Below, piece after piece: positions 1 to 9,818 of a DNA stretch of 64,000 nt. Location: assembly GCA_023374045.1 (NCBI GenBank), contig CM041776.1, positions 323,045,925 through 323,109,924 on the forward strand. Reading direction: 5' to 3'. This stretch comes from Limonium bicolor (lineage: Eukaryota; Streptophyta; Magnoliopsida; Caryophyllales; Plumbaginaceae). Numbering within the stretch: position 1 is the stretch's first letter; each line of letters opens with the position of its first letter. The notes under the pieces are model-generated. The model ran no database searches and had not been told where the DNA came from. It saw only the letters and a list, made by a program, of their open reading frames with translations. A program made the translations under genes and the position numbers.

Positions 1-27
1 CTTCCCAAACCTATCCATCGAAAACAA

Positions 28-372
28 CTATGAAATAGATGAAATCCCAATATGTGGAAGATGACTTTGATATTGCTTTCCATTCAAACTCTTGGTGAAC
101 ATGTCGGCCAACTGAAAAGAGCTAGGAATGTAATGTATGGAGATAAGGCCTTGTTGAAGCTGCTCTCGCACATGGTGGAAGTCTATCTCCGCATGTTTTC
201 TTCTTTCATGAGCCACAAGATTGATGGCAATGAAAACAGCAGATTTGTTATCACAATATAAGGGAAGAGGGGTGATAGAATAAACTCCCAATTCGCTCGA
301 TAATCTGCTTAACCATGCCAACTAAGTCAGAAGTTACCTTCCTCAATGCGCGGTATTCTCCTTCAGCATATG
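28..372 (-). pseudogene. Ty1/copia pol remnant, RNase H C-terminus
   Basis: The minus strand from about 372 down to 28 encodes the end of a copia RNase H domain. A YAEGEYRA stretch near 340-370 matches the usual SSAEAEYRA block. DNKSAVFIA, the HERRKHAEIDFHHVRE block and ADMFTKSL follow in the normal order. The first block is in a different frame from the rest, so a frameshift breaks the copy. The 3' LTR would lie to the left, outside the window. It is a dead fragment upstream of the NLR gene. The family assignment is firm; the right boundary is approximate. Confidence 0.8.
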
Positions 373-1431
373 ACAAAGATAGATCATATGATGATTATTA
401 ATCGATATAGCTAGTACTTATTGGAGAGGTTGTTGTTTCATGCAATAAATGCTTGGCTAGACCAGGAGTAATTCAAAACATTCTTCCTCTATGAACAGAG
501 AAAACTGGGCATTGCAACCGTCCAGGAAAAACATAAAACCATCAAAACAGCAATCGAAAGTGGAATAAGGCTCTTGATGGTATTGAAGTCTCACACAATA
601 GTGTGCTTGGAGAACTAAGCAAGCTTGACATAATTGACGTGCTAAGTCCACCAGAAGGCTAATAGGAGACTTCTTCAATCTAAGCTATGGACAGCCTTGT
701 AGAAAAAGGAACAATACTAGAGGAAGCTATCAAGAGAGAAGAATATGAAAGAAGAAGATATGAACCCAACATACTTCCATTGGTGCATGTCAAAAATATG
801 AACCAGAAAAACCAAATATTGGCGGTTTTTTTAGATGATATTCTTCTTTTAATTAGCAAGAGATAAAAGATGAAATTCTCAGAGCCAACTCCTATTTGCA
901 AGCGCTATACCCGAAGATTAGAGCTTGTCAGCGATATGTTTTAAGACACTCTCTAAGAGCAACTCAAAAAATGAATTTGGGTCTATTCTACGGAACTAAT
1001 AGGTACTGATTACACACACTACACATGATCAAAGATACCTTATAATTAAGGTGTAAAATATCATGGATTAGTGCTTGAATTTACTTTTGCCCGATTGTTT
1101 TCTTTTTATGCACCTTTTCTTAATTTAAGGTTTGTTTGTTTTGTAATTGACTTAAATCTATTGTGGGCTGGGCTTGCAATTACAGGGCCCGTCATTCGGG
1201 GGGTTTGGGGGTACGGTTTGGGATTTGGGCCCATATTGGGGTTTTTTGGGATGAGTTTATGTCTATAAGCAGACGGCTGATTTAGGGTTGTAAATATATT
1301 CTTTTGCACAGATTAATACGAAACCCTAAATCACAGTTTCCTCTATATCGTTCTTCTTCTTTGTTTTTCACTCGGATTTACAACAGTTTGTTAGCTAATC
1401 ATATTAACCATATACCATTTTTCATGTTTAA
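373..1431. other. Unassigned stretch upstream of the NLR; LTR-like 3' half
   Basis: No gene is recognised here. From about 1180 to 1390 the plus strand looks like the R/U5 part of a copia LTR or a promoter. A G-rich tract is followed by TATAAGCAG near 1265, then a T-rich leader. This is where the missing NLR N-terminal exon would be expected, but no coiled-coil coding sequence could be identified. A short open frame of 59 codons at 687-866 has no recognisable homology. Confidence 0.3.
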
Positions 1432-1435
1432 GCAG

Positions 1436-2521
1436 GGAAAACTACACTCATGTCAGAACTTATAATGCGTGCCCAACATGAGAACCTGTTCGATGGTATT
1501 GTCAAAGCGGACATTCCTCGACCGGTTGACCCAAGGGCCATTCAAGATGAAATTGCTGATTGCATTCAGTTATCTTTGGGTGAGTATAAAAGCATTCATG
1601 TTAGGGCACAATATTTGAGTCATAGGCTCACAAGAATATTGAATGAAAATAAGCCAAAAGACAACAAGCAACAGGGGCCACGTATGGATGACCAACCGGC
1701 GGAGAAGGGTAAGAAAGAACCTCAAAAGTTAAAGAATGAAAAAGATGGGCTATTAAATATAGCGATCGCTGAAGACAATAAGGATAGTGGTGCTAGTCCT
1801 GATAAAAAAAAAGATAGTGGTGCTAGCAGCAAACTACTTTTGATCTTTGACAATGTGTGGGAAAATCTTGATTTAGGACGCTTGGGTATTTCTCGTGATC
1901 TTGAAAATGACTGGAGATGCAAAATCATAGTGGTCAGTAATAGTAAACATATCTGTGAAGCGATGGGGGCATCATCCAGTATCTATAAATTAGATGATCT
2001 TAGTGATCCCGAAGCTGAATATCTGTTCAAAGAGAGAGTTGGAAATATTGTTCAGGATGATGCACATAAAGATATATCAAAGCAGCTACTGAACAAATGT
2101 CCAAAGTTGCCGCTTACAATTTGTGGGCTAGCTGATACATTGAAGAATCAAAGCCTTTTAGTTTGGCAACGTGCCCTTAGGAGTCTGGACAATCCTTTTA
2201 GAGGAGAAAACATAATACAAGGAGACAGATACCAAATCATTGAAATGATTTATAAAACTCTGGGCGACGAAGGAAAAAAGGAATTTTTCTTGCTTTGTTG
2301 CCTTTTTCCACCCGGTTCAGGTATATACATCTACATTGTATTGAAATATGGAATTGGATTGGGCGTGTTCCGATATACGAACTCCCTTGTTGAAGCACTG
2401 AATCAAGCATATGAGTGGATAGACGAGCTAAAGTCTGTGTCACTTTTCACGGAATTTGATGCTAAAAAAGGAAAGATCGACATTGCGAATGATGTTAGAA
2501 AAGCAGGGAAATCATTGTCTG
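1436..2521 (+). CDS. NLR exon 1: partial NB-ARC domain
   Basis: The exon opens after a CAG acceptor at 1433-1435 and encodes GKTTL, the second half of the P-loop, just upstream of the ATG at 1450. In order there follow an RNBS-A-like block (ENLFDGIVKADIP), a charged lysine/aspartate-rich insert (about residues 60-125 from the ATG), kinase-2 (LLLIFDNVW), a weak RNBS-B (CKIIVVSNS), a GLPL equivalent (CPKLPLTICGLA) and a CNL-type RNBS-D (FFLLCCLFPPG). Where MHD is expected the protein reads IAN. The donor is G|GTATGT at 2522. The spacer before kinase-2 is far longer than usual for the family and contains a repeated DSGAS motif. The TAA codon at 1429-1431 excludes simple upstream extension of this frame. 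Confidence 0.8.
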
Positions 2522-5500
2522 GTATGTATTCAATCATTTCTTGTATGTGTTAGTTGTGTCCCATTCTTTTCTGTAATAGTATGAGATTGAAGAGTTGTTT
2601 TTCAGTTTTCTATTTATAAGTTAATATTCTACTGCTATATTTGTGGTAGAAAACAGTTATTAATTGATGACTTTGGTTTTTCTATTTGTTTTTAATGATT
2701 TTGAACAGAGAAACATGTATTTCATGTTGGATCCCTGCCCAAGTGGCTAGACCAAGAGTCGTATGAGAAGTTTACTGCTATCTCAGTTGGTGTTGACAAT
2801 GGTTATGAACATTTACAGCATAGAGATTTGTCAAAACTTCAAATACTGCGCTGCCCTTCTCTATGTGGGTCGAAAGTTGGGCCAAAATACTTGGAATTCA
2901 TGAAAAATCTCAAGGTCTTGGATTTGTTCAAATCTGATATTAGTAGTGAACTTCTATCATCTATTGGAGAACTTGAGCATCTGAAAACATTGCTACTTGA
3001 TTGCTGCACGTCCTTGAAAGATAAAGATATTTCAAAAATTTGCGAACTTAAAAAACTTCAAGCTCTTAGCTTGAGGAAATCTGATATCACAAAGTTACCG
3101 GAGCAAATAGGACATTTGGTGCAGTTAAAGCTATTGGATCTATCCAACTCGAATGAGCTTAAAGAGATTCCGGGAAACACATTGGTCAAGCTTACTCGAC
3201 TTGAAGGTTTATATCTGAGGAACAGCTTTTGTGGATGGGAGGAGGATAAAAAAGATGGCGGAAGAATGGCAAGCCTAAGTGAGTTAAATTCTCTACCGCT
3301 TAATGCGATAGAGATAAAAGTAAAATTCAGCAAACAATTGTGTGATGAGGATTTCCCTTTGCTAGATTTATCAAGCTATACGATACAATCTGCAGTATCA
3401 GTACCTTCAGAGAAAGCGGGGATTTTCTCGCCTACACAAGATTTACAGGTTGGGCATCTTCATGCTCGTGCTTTACTTAAAAAGGGATGGAAGAGTCTGG
3501 TGAGTAAAGCTGAAAATTTATATCTTGAAAACATTCAAGATTTGGAAAATGTGGCTCCCTACTTGAGTGATGAGTATGGTGGATTGAATGATTTGAAAAG
3601 AATGACGATTTCCAAGTGTACGGGGATGCAATACCTTATCAATACCAAGGGAATGGTGTATCATCAGATGACACATTTCCCGAAGCTAGAAATTTTATGT
3701 CTGGATTCTATTTATGACATGAAAACTATATGCTATGGGAAGTGTCCACCTGATTTGTTTACTGATCTCCAAGATTTAAGACTGTCCTACTTGTATGAAC
3801 TACGAAAATACGCACTACCATTTCAACCAAGTACTGCGAAATTGAGGGATTTGGATGTGTTCCGTTGTTCAAATTTGAAATATATCTACTATGTTCCAAC
3901 GGCTGCTCCTCTACAATCTTGGGGCAATGAAGACACAAAAGAAAGTTCCAGCGAGTACTTTGAATTGCCTCACCTGCGGAGATTGCACATGAGGCGTTGT
4001 TCGGAACTGAAAGGTTTGTGCAATAGAGGCAAATATCTTTTCTGGAAAAAGGTATGCATCATACTATTGAATTTCTTTTGGATTAAAAAAAATATATTAC
4101 ATTGTTTATAAAAAAAAGTTAAATATACTATAAGAGAATTGATATATGTTCACTTACATTCTGTAGATGAGGTTACCTTCTTTGGAGAAGCTGAAGGCGA
4201 GAAGCTTATATAAAATTGAAGAGCTCTGGGATTTCACAACGGAGAAAGATTTTTCCACGGTTTTTCCGGAGTTGCGAAGTATAAAGCTCAAGTTTCTGTT
4301 TGGCCTCCAGCATATTTGGAACGATGAGCTTTGCAACGGAAGTTTTAGCTTTGAGAATCTGAAGAAGCTGAAAGTTTTAGCTTGTGACGCATTGAAAACT
4401 ATATTCCCTCTTGCTATAGCTATGGGTCTTCACCAACTTGAACTCCTCCGTATTGATTGGTCTGATGAGGTGCACCAAATCATCGCCACCAACAATCGAG
4501 TTATTGATGAGGATGACAACATTCCCAACGAAGTAGTCAAGTTTCCAAAATTGTTGACCTTGGATCTCATGCGATTACGTGAGCTCACTTGTTTTTACAA
4601 GGGTTGTAGGAGAAAAGAAGATGGTTTGTTGTTCAATACAGAGGTAAGTAATTCTTGAGAAACAAGTTTACTACAAGATATTTTTTTTAAAATTTATAGA
4701 GAAGTCTACAAATATAGAAGACTTTGTAAATTGATAGTGAAAAAGAAAGGATAACATTGGGAAAGTTCTTAATACAAGAACATTGATAGATGAAGAAATG
4801 ATCGAAGCTTATGATGGTCCAAACTGATATGGCTAGCTCACCTAAAGGATCTTCATGGGTAGATCTGGTGATGGATGATGGGTTGGGTTTGGAGGAGCGG
4901 ATGGAACTAGGCAATTGATCGGTTGATGTTTCACCCAATCTGAATCTGAACCCGAATCTTTAATAAAACCTCCTACTACCTAGGCAATACATTAAAACTG
5001 AGTTCATTTTACACAAAAATTGCATGATTTGTCACCAATGATAACATACAATCGTGGGGATGTATTGTTTCATCTCTTTTCCATGTGAGTTTAGTTAACC
5101 GAATATGATTGTCTTAGAAAATAAACTAATTTTACTAGATTAATCTTACATTCTATATGGATGAACTTTACAAAAGTGTCTTTCTGTGTCATTTCAGGTG
5201 GAGTTTCCTATGCTACAACAATTGCTTCTAAAGAGATTGCCAAAAATTAACAAGTTGTGGGTTCCCAAAACTGCTGAGAAATTCACCAGGGTGTTTCCCA
5301 ATCTGAAAACGTTATCTCTTGAAGATATGAGCAGTTTAAAGCACGTATGGAGCAAAGAGCTTTGTAAGAAAAGCCATAACTTCGTTAACTTCGACAAAAT
5401 AACAGTTGAATCATGTGGTTCACTGAAGAGCTTTTATAAACCCTTAACTACCATCACTAATAAAACGGTCAGCGTAAAGTTTTCTGCATTACAAACCTTG

Positions 5501-8500
5501 ACGCTGAGATACTTGAGGAGCTTTAAATATCTTATGAAAGGGAATGTGAATCTGGAATTTTCTGTATTGAAAAATTTGGAATTAATAAACCTCTCAAAGA
5601 TGAATACATTTGCTAGTGTGACAAAATCGAAGGGACAAATTCTAGATAGCGAGGAGAAGCGAGATGGTGCAGTAGTACCGTTATTCCATCCGGAGGTAAA
5701 TTAATGGTTACTATCTGAAGAAATGGCAATTCTAAGAATTTAATTCTATTTTTATAGTTTTTTTGTCTATTTATACAACCTTTTTTTTTCACAGATATTA
5801 TTTCCTGCCCTAGAGGTACTGGAGCTGAAAAAGCTACCAAGAGTCGACCAACTATGGAGTGTCACAACGTTGGAAAAGTCCCCTAATGAAGAAACTGTCT
5901 ACTTTGAAAGCATTGTGGAGGGCAAAATTGAAAGTTGTGAAAATTTGAAGTGCTTGTTCCTTTACAAAGAAACCACTTCTCCTCTCCAACTTCAATCTCC
6001 AAAGATGATTAGCTTTCCAAAATTGGCAAGGCTGGAACTGGTTGGTTTGAATGATCTGAGATCTATCTTCCTAGGAATTATAAATATGGAATTTGAGACC
6101 TTGAAATACTTGGTTGTCAAGAAGCTTCCTATGATCAAAACATTAGTTAGACGAAGAAGTAATGTAGCAGAACCAAATGATGAAGAGTCAACAAAAGAGG
6201 AGGATGATCTGGATACAGAAAAACCAACAAGGGAATCGGATGATCTAGATGAATCAATTTGGGAAGATGACGGGCTTTTTCATATAGAAGAATCAATCGA
6301 GGAAGAAGAAGATGAAGACCCAGATAAAGAATATTCAACCGAGGAATATGATTTTCCAGATATAGAAGAATCAACTGATGGAGATGATCAGTCAGATAAA
6401 GAAGAACATTACAGCAGCGATGTCATGGCAAAACTCAATGAAGACCAAGATATGGCGCTTTTCAATGGGAATGTAAGTGTTTCTTTTGTTATATAATTAT
6501 TAAGTGGGAAATAAATATATAGTAATATGTTGGCTTTATAAATGTTTCTTCTTTTGTTTAGGTTGAATTTCCTTCACTTGAAGAGATGACAATTGAAGAT
6601 CTTCCCCTGCTTGAGCATATATATAACACAGAAGATAATCAAAATGCTCTTGTTGGTAACTCCTTATTTCCAAGATTAGAAAACCTTTATCTGACTGATT
6701 TGTCCAAGTTGAAGCAATTGCCGAATCATATGTCGCGTAAATTATCATCTGTACAAGTCAGCGGATTGCCTAGGGTGAGGTATCTACTCTCATTAAGCAA
6801 TGTTTATGAATGGGAAAAACTGAAGCAACTAACCGTCAAGAATTGTGACGACATGGAAGCTATTGTTGCAAAGGGAAAAACTCAAGGACGGGATTTTGAA
6901 TTTGTCTTTCCAAAACTTGAAAAGATCAAACTCTTCAGGATGCTTTCCCTTGATTCCTTCTGCACAGCAAGTAGCGCCGCGAAATTACACTCTTTAAATT
7001 TGTTAGAAATTCGGGACTGTGAGATAATGAGATCATTCTCTTCAACATCTCCAGAAACTCCAAATCTAAGTAAGGTTGAGGTGGACATGGAGACAATTCC
7101 ATTAGCTACACACCACGATCTTAACATCGTTCTACAACATAAATTTGATTCCAAACACAAGGTACGTATAAGAGTGATCTAAGATAAGCTTCTGTGAAAT
7201 ATGGCTATTATTTATGCACTTTTCAGTCAACTGAGCATTGAAGAATTCACACTAGCTAGTTTTTTTTTAGATAAGTTTGGCTTTCGCCTTGTATTGATAA
7301 CGTCAATGATAGTGAGGTAACAAAACTAAGAGGAAATAGGTGTTTGTATGGGCCTCATCAAAACCCCCCAAATGTAAAACCCTATGGGAAAAAACATGAG
7401 GAGGGAAAAAGAGTACCCCACCCTTACATTTAAATTCACAATTTATAAGTAGATGACACTGCAACAGAAACTATAGGATGGTCTATTCCCCTGTTATGGC
7501 AATTGCCGCATTCTCCATTTGCACTTGCAACCCTGTTTCCACGCATCAGGTGCGTTCCTGTAGTGAGAATTGTGCCCAGTTTTGTGTTGCAGCTTGCTCT
7601 CATCAGATTCTATCGTATCCTTGCAGCAGAACCTATTAAACACAGAAAGAAAAACAAGGAATGTAGATGCTCCGGTCAAATTAATAAATTTCCTGTCTGT
7701 TGTTTCGCTAGTGTATGCACTTTCAGTCAACTGAGCATTGAAGAATTCACACTAGCTAGTTGTTTGTTTATATATCTTAAGTTTGATTGGTCATATAATT
7801 TATATTATTTGTTGGACATATGCAGTATGCAAAATATTGGCCAAGGGAAATAAAACACAAGCTACACAAGGAGCACGAGCTAAGACTTGCCATTGCCAAG
7901 ACGAATTACATTTGTAAGGGGTGTGGTGAAGAAGGAAAAGACTATACATACCGTTGTGGTAGATGTGATTTTAATTTACATCCGTTGTGTGCTTTGGAAG
8001 AGTTTAAGATAACAGAGGATCCAAAGGAATTGGAGGTACATATTACAGCTCTACTCTTTTTTTCCTTCAAATTAAGCTGGAGTGCTCATGTGTTATCAAT
8101 TTTAAGGAAAGTTTAATCCAAAACTTGAATAATCAATTCTACAAATTAGGATATTTCTACAACAAAACAGAAAATCAATACAAAAATAGAATAAAGAGCC
8201 TAGGGTAATAATATGTCTGATTTATTACCCTTTATGAAAATTATCCTCCTTTTTTACGTGGTTTTTTATTTCTAATCTAGGAACACTTATCTCAACTTAG
8301 ATGACATAACACAGAAGATATATATATATATAAGGAAACATACCGCGGAGACCCATTTATCTAAAGGAGATGGAGCCCAAAGAATTCCAGAATAATGTTG
8401 TGTTGACATAACCAGTAATTTACCAATATGAATGAAGAATAGTAAAATAACAAAATATTAACTAATTGGCTTTTGGTTACAACAATACTTAACTAATAAA

Positions 8501-9304
8501 TATTGAAACCAAACCAACAGTTGTGAAACCCGATAAATAAATAATACCCAACAGTTCTCATTACTCTCTGTATAAGCTTATTAGCTTGACATTAAAAGCA
8601 CAAGACAAGAAGGTTTTATTCGGTCCCTTGTTGATGTACACAAATGCACTAATCAATCTAACGTAAAGCGCTTGAGAAGATCTATACTTGTGTGTAATTT
8701 AGTATTTTGTTATCTTCTTCTCTACGTTCCCTAAAATGTCATAAGAGTAGCTCAGATGTGAAACTCGCATAGCGCTATGGTCCATTTGATGGAGCTTGCA
8801 CATATAGAAACTAGTAGGAGTTGGATTGTAACAACGCAGCTTTTGAATTCATTTTGATAAATGGAGGTATAGTAGCCAAATTAGTTTATGCCAGAGAGGT
8901 TTAACGTGTTTGTTTCTTGGTTACTATTTTTGATGAACTACTTCATTTTAATTTTGGTAGTTGTTCATATTCTCTCTCTTTTTTTATCATTTTCTTTCCT
9001 CTAGATTCTGAGGAGCTGGCCAAGAAAATTGAAACAAAGTCTACTACATGTTAAGCATGAAGAATTAACGCTTTTCATGGGTCGAAAATATAAGTGTCAT
9101 GGTTGCGGCAAGGAAGATGAGTTGTTTTCATACAGTTGCTTCAAGTGTAATCTTGACTGGCATCCCAACTGCGCTAGAGTTGTATCTCCTAAATCGAAAG
9201 AAGTGACTGATGTGGAATCTTCATCTACAGCAGATCGACCGGAGGCTGAAAGACATAACCATGGTGCAGACCCTGTATTCCGCGGCGGAGGCTGGATGGA
9301 GTAA
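1436..9304 (+). CDS. NLR (NB-ARC-LRR) gene with C-terminal tandem DC1 domains, 5' incomplete
   Basis: Predicted exons are 1436-2521, 2709-4051, 4167-4643, 5198-5695, 5795-6472, 6562-7161, 7826-8035 and 9005-9304. Each intron starts GT and ends AG. The first junction is phase 1 and all later ones are phase 0, so the frame stays open to the TAA at 9302-9304. The protein is an intracellular immune receptor of the RPS2/At4g27190 class: a nucleotide-binding switch, a long irregular LRR region, and two nucleoredoxin-like DC1 zinc modules. Without the splice at 7161, translation would stop at 7180-7182 and give an NLR lacking DC1, so intron retention could make two isoforms. The coiled-coil region and the first half of the P-loop are missing, and the MHD motif is degenerate. 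It may be a sensor NLR with an integrated decoy, or a decaying gene. The exon chain is inferred from splice signals and phase only. Confidence 0.75.
2709..4051 (+). CDS. NLR exon 2: first LRR block
   Basis: The exon follows a TTGAACAG acceptor and restores the frame with a split glutamate codon (G|AG). It begins EKHVFHVG, the usual link between the ARC2 subdomain and the LRRs. Canonical repeats follow, such as LKVLDLFKSDI, LKTLLLDCC, LQALSLRKSDI and LKLLDLSNSNELKEIP. Later repeats are the irregular type with conserved cysteine, as in LRDLDVFRCSNLKYI and LRRLHMRRCSELKGL. It ends with AAG|GTATGC, phase 0. The unspliced frame would run on to a stop at about 4111. Confidence 0.8.
4167..4643 (+). 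CDS. NLR exon 3: LRR module
   Basis: The 159-codon, phase 0-0 exon lies between a CTGTAG acceptor and a GAG|GTAAGT donor. It encodes irregular LRRs of the At4g27190 type, including LPSLEKLKARSLYKIEELW, FPELRSIKLKFLFGLQHIW and FPKLLTLDLMRLRELTCFY. The exon starts on a leucine repeat and ends at a repeat boundary, as do its neighbours. This suggests that the LRR region grew by duplication of whole exons. Confidence 0.78.
5198..5695 (+). CDS. NLR exon 4: LRR module beginning VEFP
   Basis: The 166-codon, phase 0-0 exon has a TTTCAG acceptor and a GAG|GTAAAT donor. It starts VEFPMLQQLLLKRLPKINKLW, parallel to exon 3 (LPSLEKL...IEELW) and exon 6 (VEFPSLEEM). Further repeats include FPNLKTLSLEDMSSLKHVW and FDKITVESCGSLKSFY. 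The preceding intron is 554 bp and I see no gene or recognised element in it. Confidence 0.78.
5795..6472 (+). CDS. NLR exon 5: LRR module with acidic low-complexity tail
   Basis: The 226-codon, phase 0-0 exon lies after a pyrimidine-rich TTTCACAG acceptor and ends AAT|GTAAGT. The first half is LRR (ILFPALEVLELKKLPRVDQLW, FPKLARLELVGLNDLRSIF). From about 6165 to 6440 it becomes strongly acidic, with repeated units such as EESTKEEDDLD, DDLDESIWEDD, EESIEEEEDED and EESTDGDDQSD. The tract is rich in GAAGA and GATGA triplets, so replication slippage is a plausible origin. Frame and splice sites are intact across it. Confidence 0.77.
6562..7161 (+). CDS. NLR exon 6: last LRR module
   Basis: The 200-codon, phase 0-0 exon has a GTTTAG acceptor and an AAG|GTACGT donor. 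It starts VEFPSLEEMTIEDLPLLEHIY, has central repeats (FPRLENLYLTDLSKLKQLP, LKQLTVKNCDDMEAI, LNLLEIRDCEIMRSF) and ends with TPNLSKVEVD...DLNIVLQ. In this NLR class that last block normally closes the LRR region and sits near the protein end. Here a strong donor follows and leads to the DC1 exons. Reading through the donor adds six residues before a stop. Confidence 0.78.
7213..7761 (-). mobile_element. Retroposon-like insertion in intron 6 with 48-bp flanking repeats
   Basis: A 48-49 bp direct repeat (7213-7261 and 7714-7761, differing by one T) flanks about 450 bp. The insert begins with a run of T on the plus strand, which is a poly(A) tail on the minus strand, and the minus strand just before it looks like a retroposon 3' end. 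This fits a SINE/LINE-type or processed-RNA insertion with a long target duplication. Removing the insert and one repeat shrinks the intron from 664 bp to about 160 bp, so the intron joining LRR and DC1 exons pre-dates the insertion. Confidence 0.55.
7826..8035 (+). CDS. NLR exon 7: nucleoredoxin-like DC1 module 1
   Basis: The 70-codon, phase 0-0 exon runs from an ATATGCAG acceptor to a GAG|GTACAT donor. It encodes AKYWPREIKHKLHKEHEL, then CKGCGEEG, YRCGRCDFNLHPLCALEE. This matches the C-terminal DC1 (Cys/His-rich C1-like, zinc-binding) module of plant nucleoredoxin, where a WPKxVxHxLHxEHEL segment precedes two CxxC pairs and an LHxxCA end. The thioredoxin folds of nucleoredoxin are absent. 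The exon could instead belong to a separate small DC1 gene, but no start, promoter or upstream exon is visible, and its phase fits the NLR donor. Confidence 0.75.
8036..9004 (+). other. Intron 7 between the two DC1 exons
   Basis: A 969-bp AT-rich intron bounded by GTACAT and TTCCTCTAG. It holds a short TA dinucleotide run near 8328-8343. I see no coding sequence or recognised element. Confidence 0.6.
9005..9304 (+). CDS. NLR exon 8: DC1 module 2 and C-terminus
   Basis: The exon continues in phase 0 with ILRSWPRKLKQSLLHVKHEE, then CHGCGKEDE, YSCFKCNLDWHPNCA. It repeats the organisation of exon 7 (WPR, His-rich stretch, two CxxC pairs, HPxCA), which points to tandem duplication of a DC1 exon. 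A polar tail of about 40 residues follows. The last codons (about 9278-9304) read into what looks like a small inserted element, so the natural C-terminus may have been altered. Confidence 0.72.
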   Translation: MLRSWPRKLKQSLLHVKHEELTLFMGRKYKCHGCGKEDELFSYSCFKCNLDWHPNCARVVSPKSKEVTDVESSSTADRPEAERHNHGADPVFRGGGWME

Positions 9305-9442
9305 AACACCCCCTAACTTTGTTAAATTACATAAATTTGTAGTGTTGAATTTTTTTTTTAGAAAAATTTAGTAAAAACACCCCATAATTTTTTATAATTC
9401 TGTCTTTGACCCCCTTAACTTATATTCCTGACTCCGCCCCTG
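9278..9442. mobile_element. Possible small TIR element truncating the NLR 3' end
   Basis: About 165 bp with GC-rich imperfectly inverted ends (GCGGCGGAGGCTGG left, CTCCGCCCCTGCC right) lies between two copies of CCTGTA (9272-9277 and 9443-9448). CCTGTACTAAGCG is itself repeated at 9443-9455 and 9475-9487. It looks like an old non-autonomous insertion. The class is uncertain. Confidence 0.35.
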
Positions 9443-9487
9443 CCTGTACTAAGCGTCTTATTAAAAAAAAAGACCCTGTACTAAGCG

Positions 9488-9817
9488 GAATTCACGAAAC
9501 AGTCAGTGACAGTAGTGACTGATGGGTGAAAATTAGTTCAATGTGCTTATTAATTTTTGTAAAATTCATTATAACAATGAATAATATTAACCCATATAAA
9601 CAAAATTTCTGATCGGTTGAAAACAGATCTCTACTTTTTAATATTGTTTTATGCTGGTGGTGGCCCTATTTCTCAAGGGCCTCTTAGTTGTTTACGTGAC
9701 CCTATGTTAGTTTTTCTAAGTGGGTTCCTATCAAAATAAGGTAAATACTAATGTACATCCGGTGCTATATTTAGTATAGTATACCGGTTTGTTTTAAGGT
9801 TTGTTTAAATTAATATA
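9488..9817. other. No recognised feature
   Basis: AT-rich sequence downstream of the NLR gene. It may hold its 3' untranslated region, but no clear polyadenylation context or coding frame stands out. Confidence 0.4.
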
Positions 9818-9818
9818 T

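Noticed and set aside
687..866. 59-codon open frame upstream of the NLR that might be a coiled-coil exon
   Set aside because: It contains charged residues but no recognisable CC-NLR motif, no suitable donor leading to a GxGG end, and no homology I can name.
7826..9304. Independent DC1 or nucleoredoxin gene
   Set aside because: No thioredoxin domains, start exon or promoter are visible, and exon phases fit the NLR donor. Not fully excluded without transcripts.
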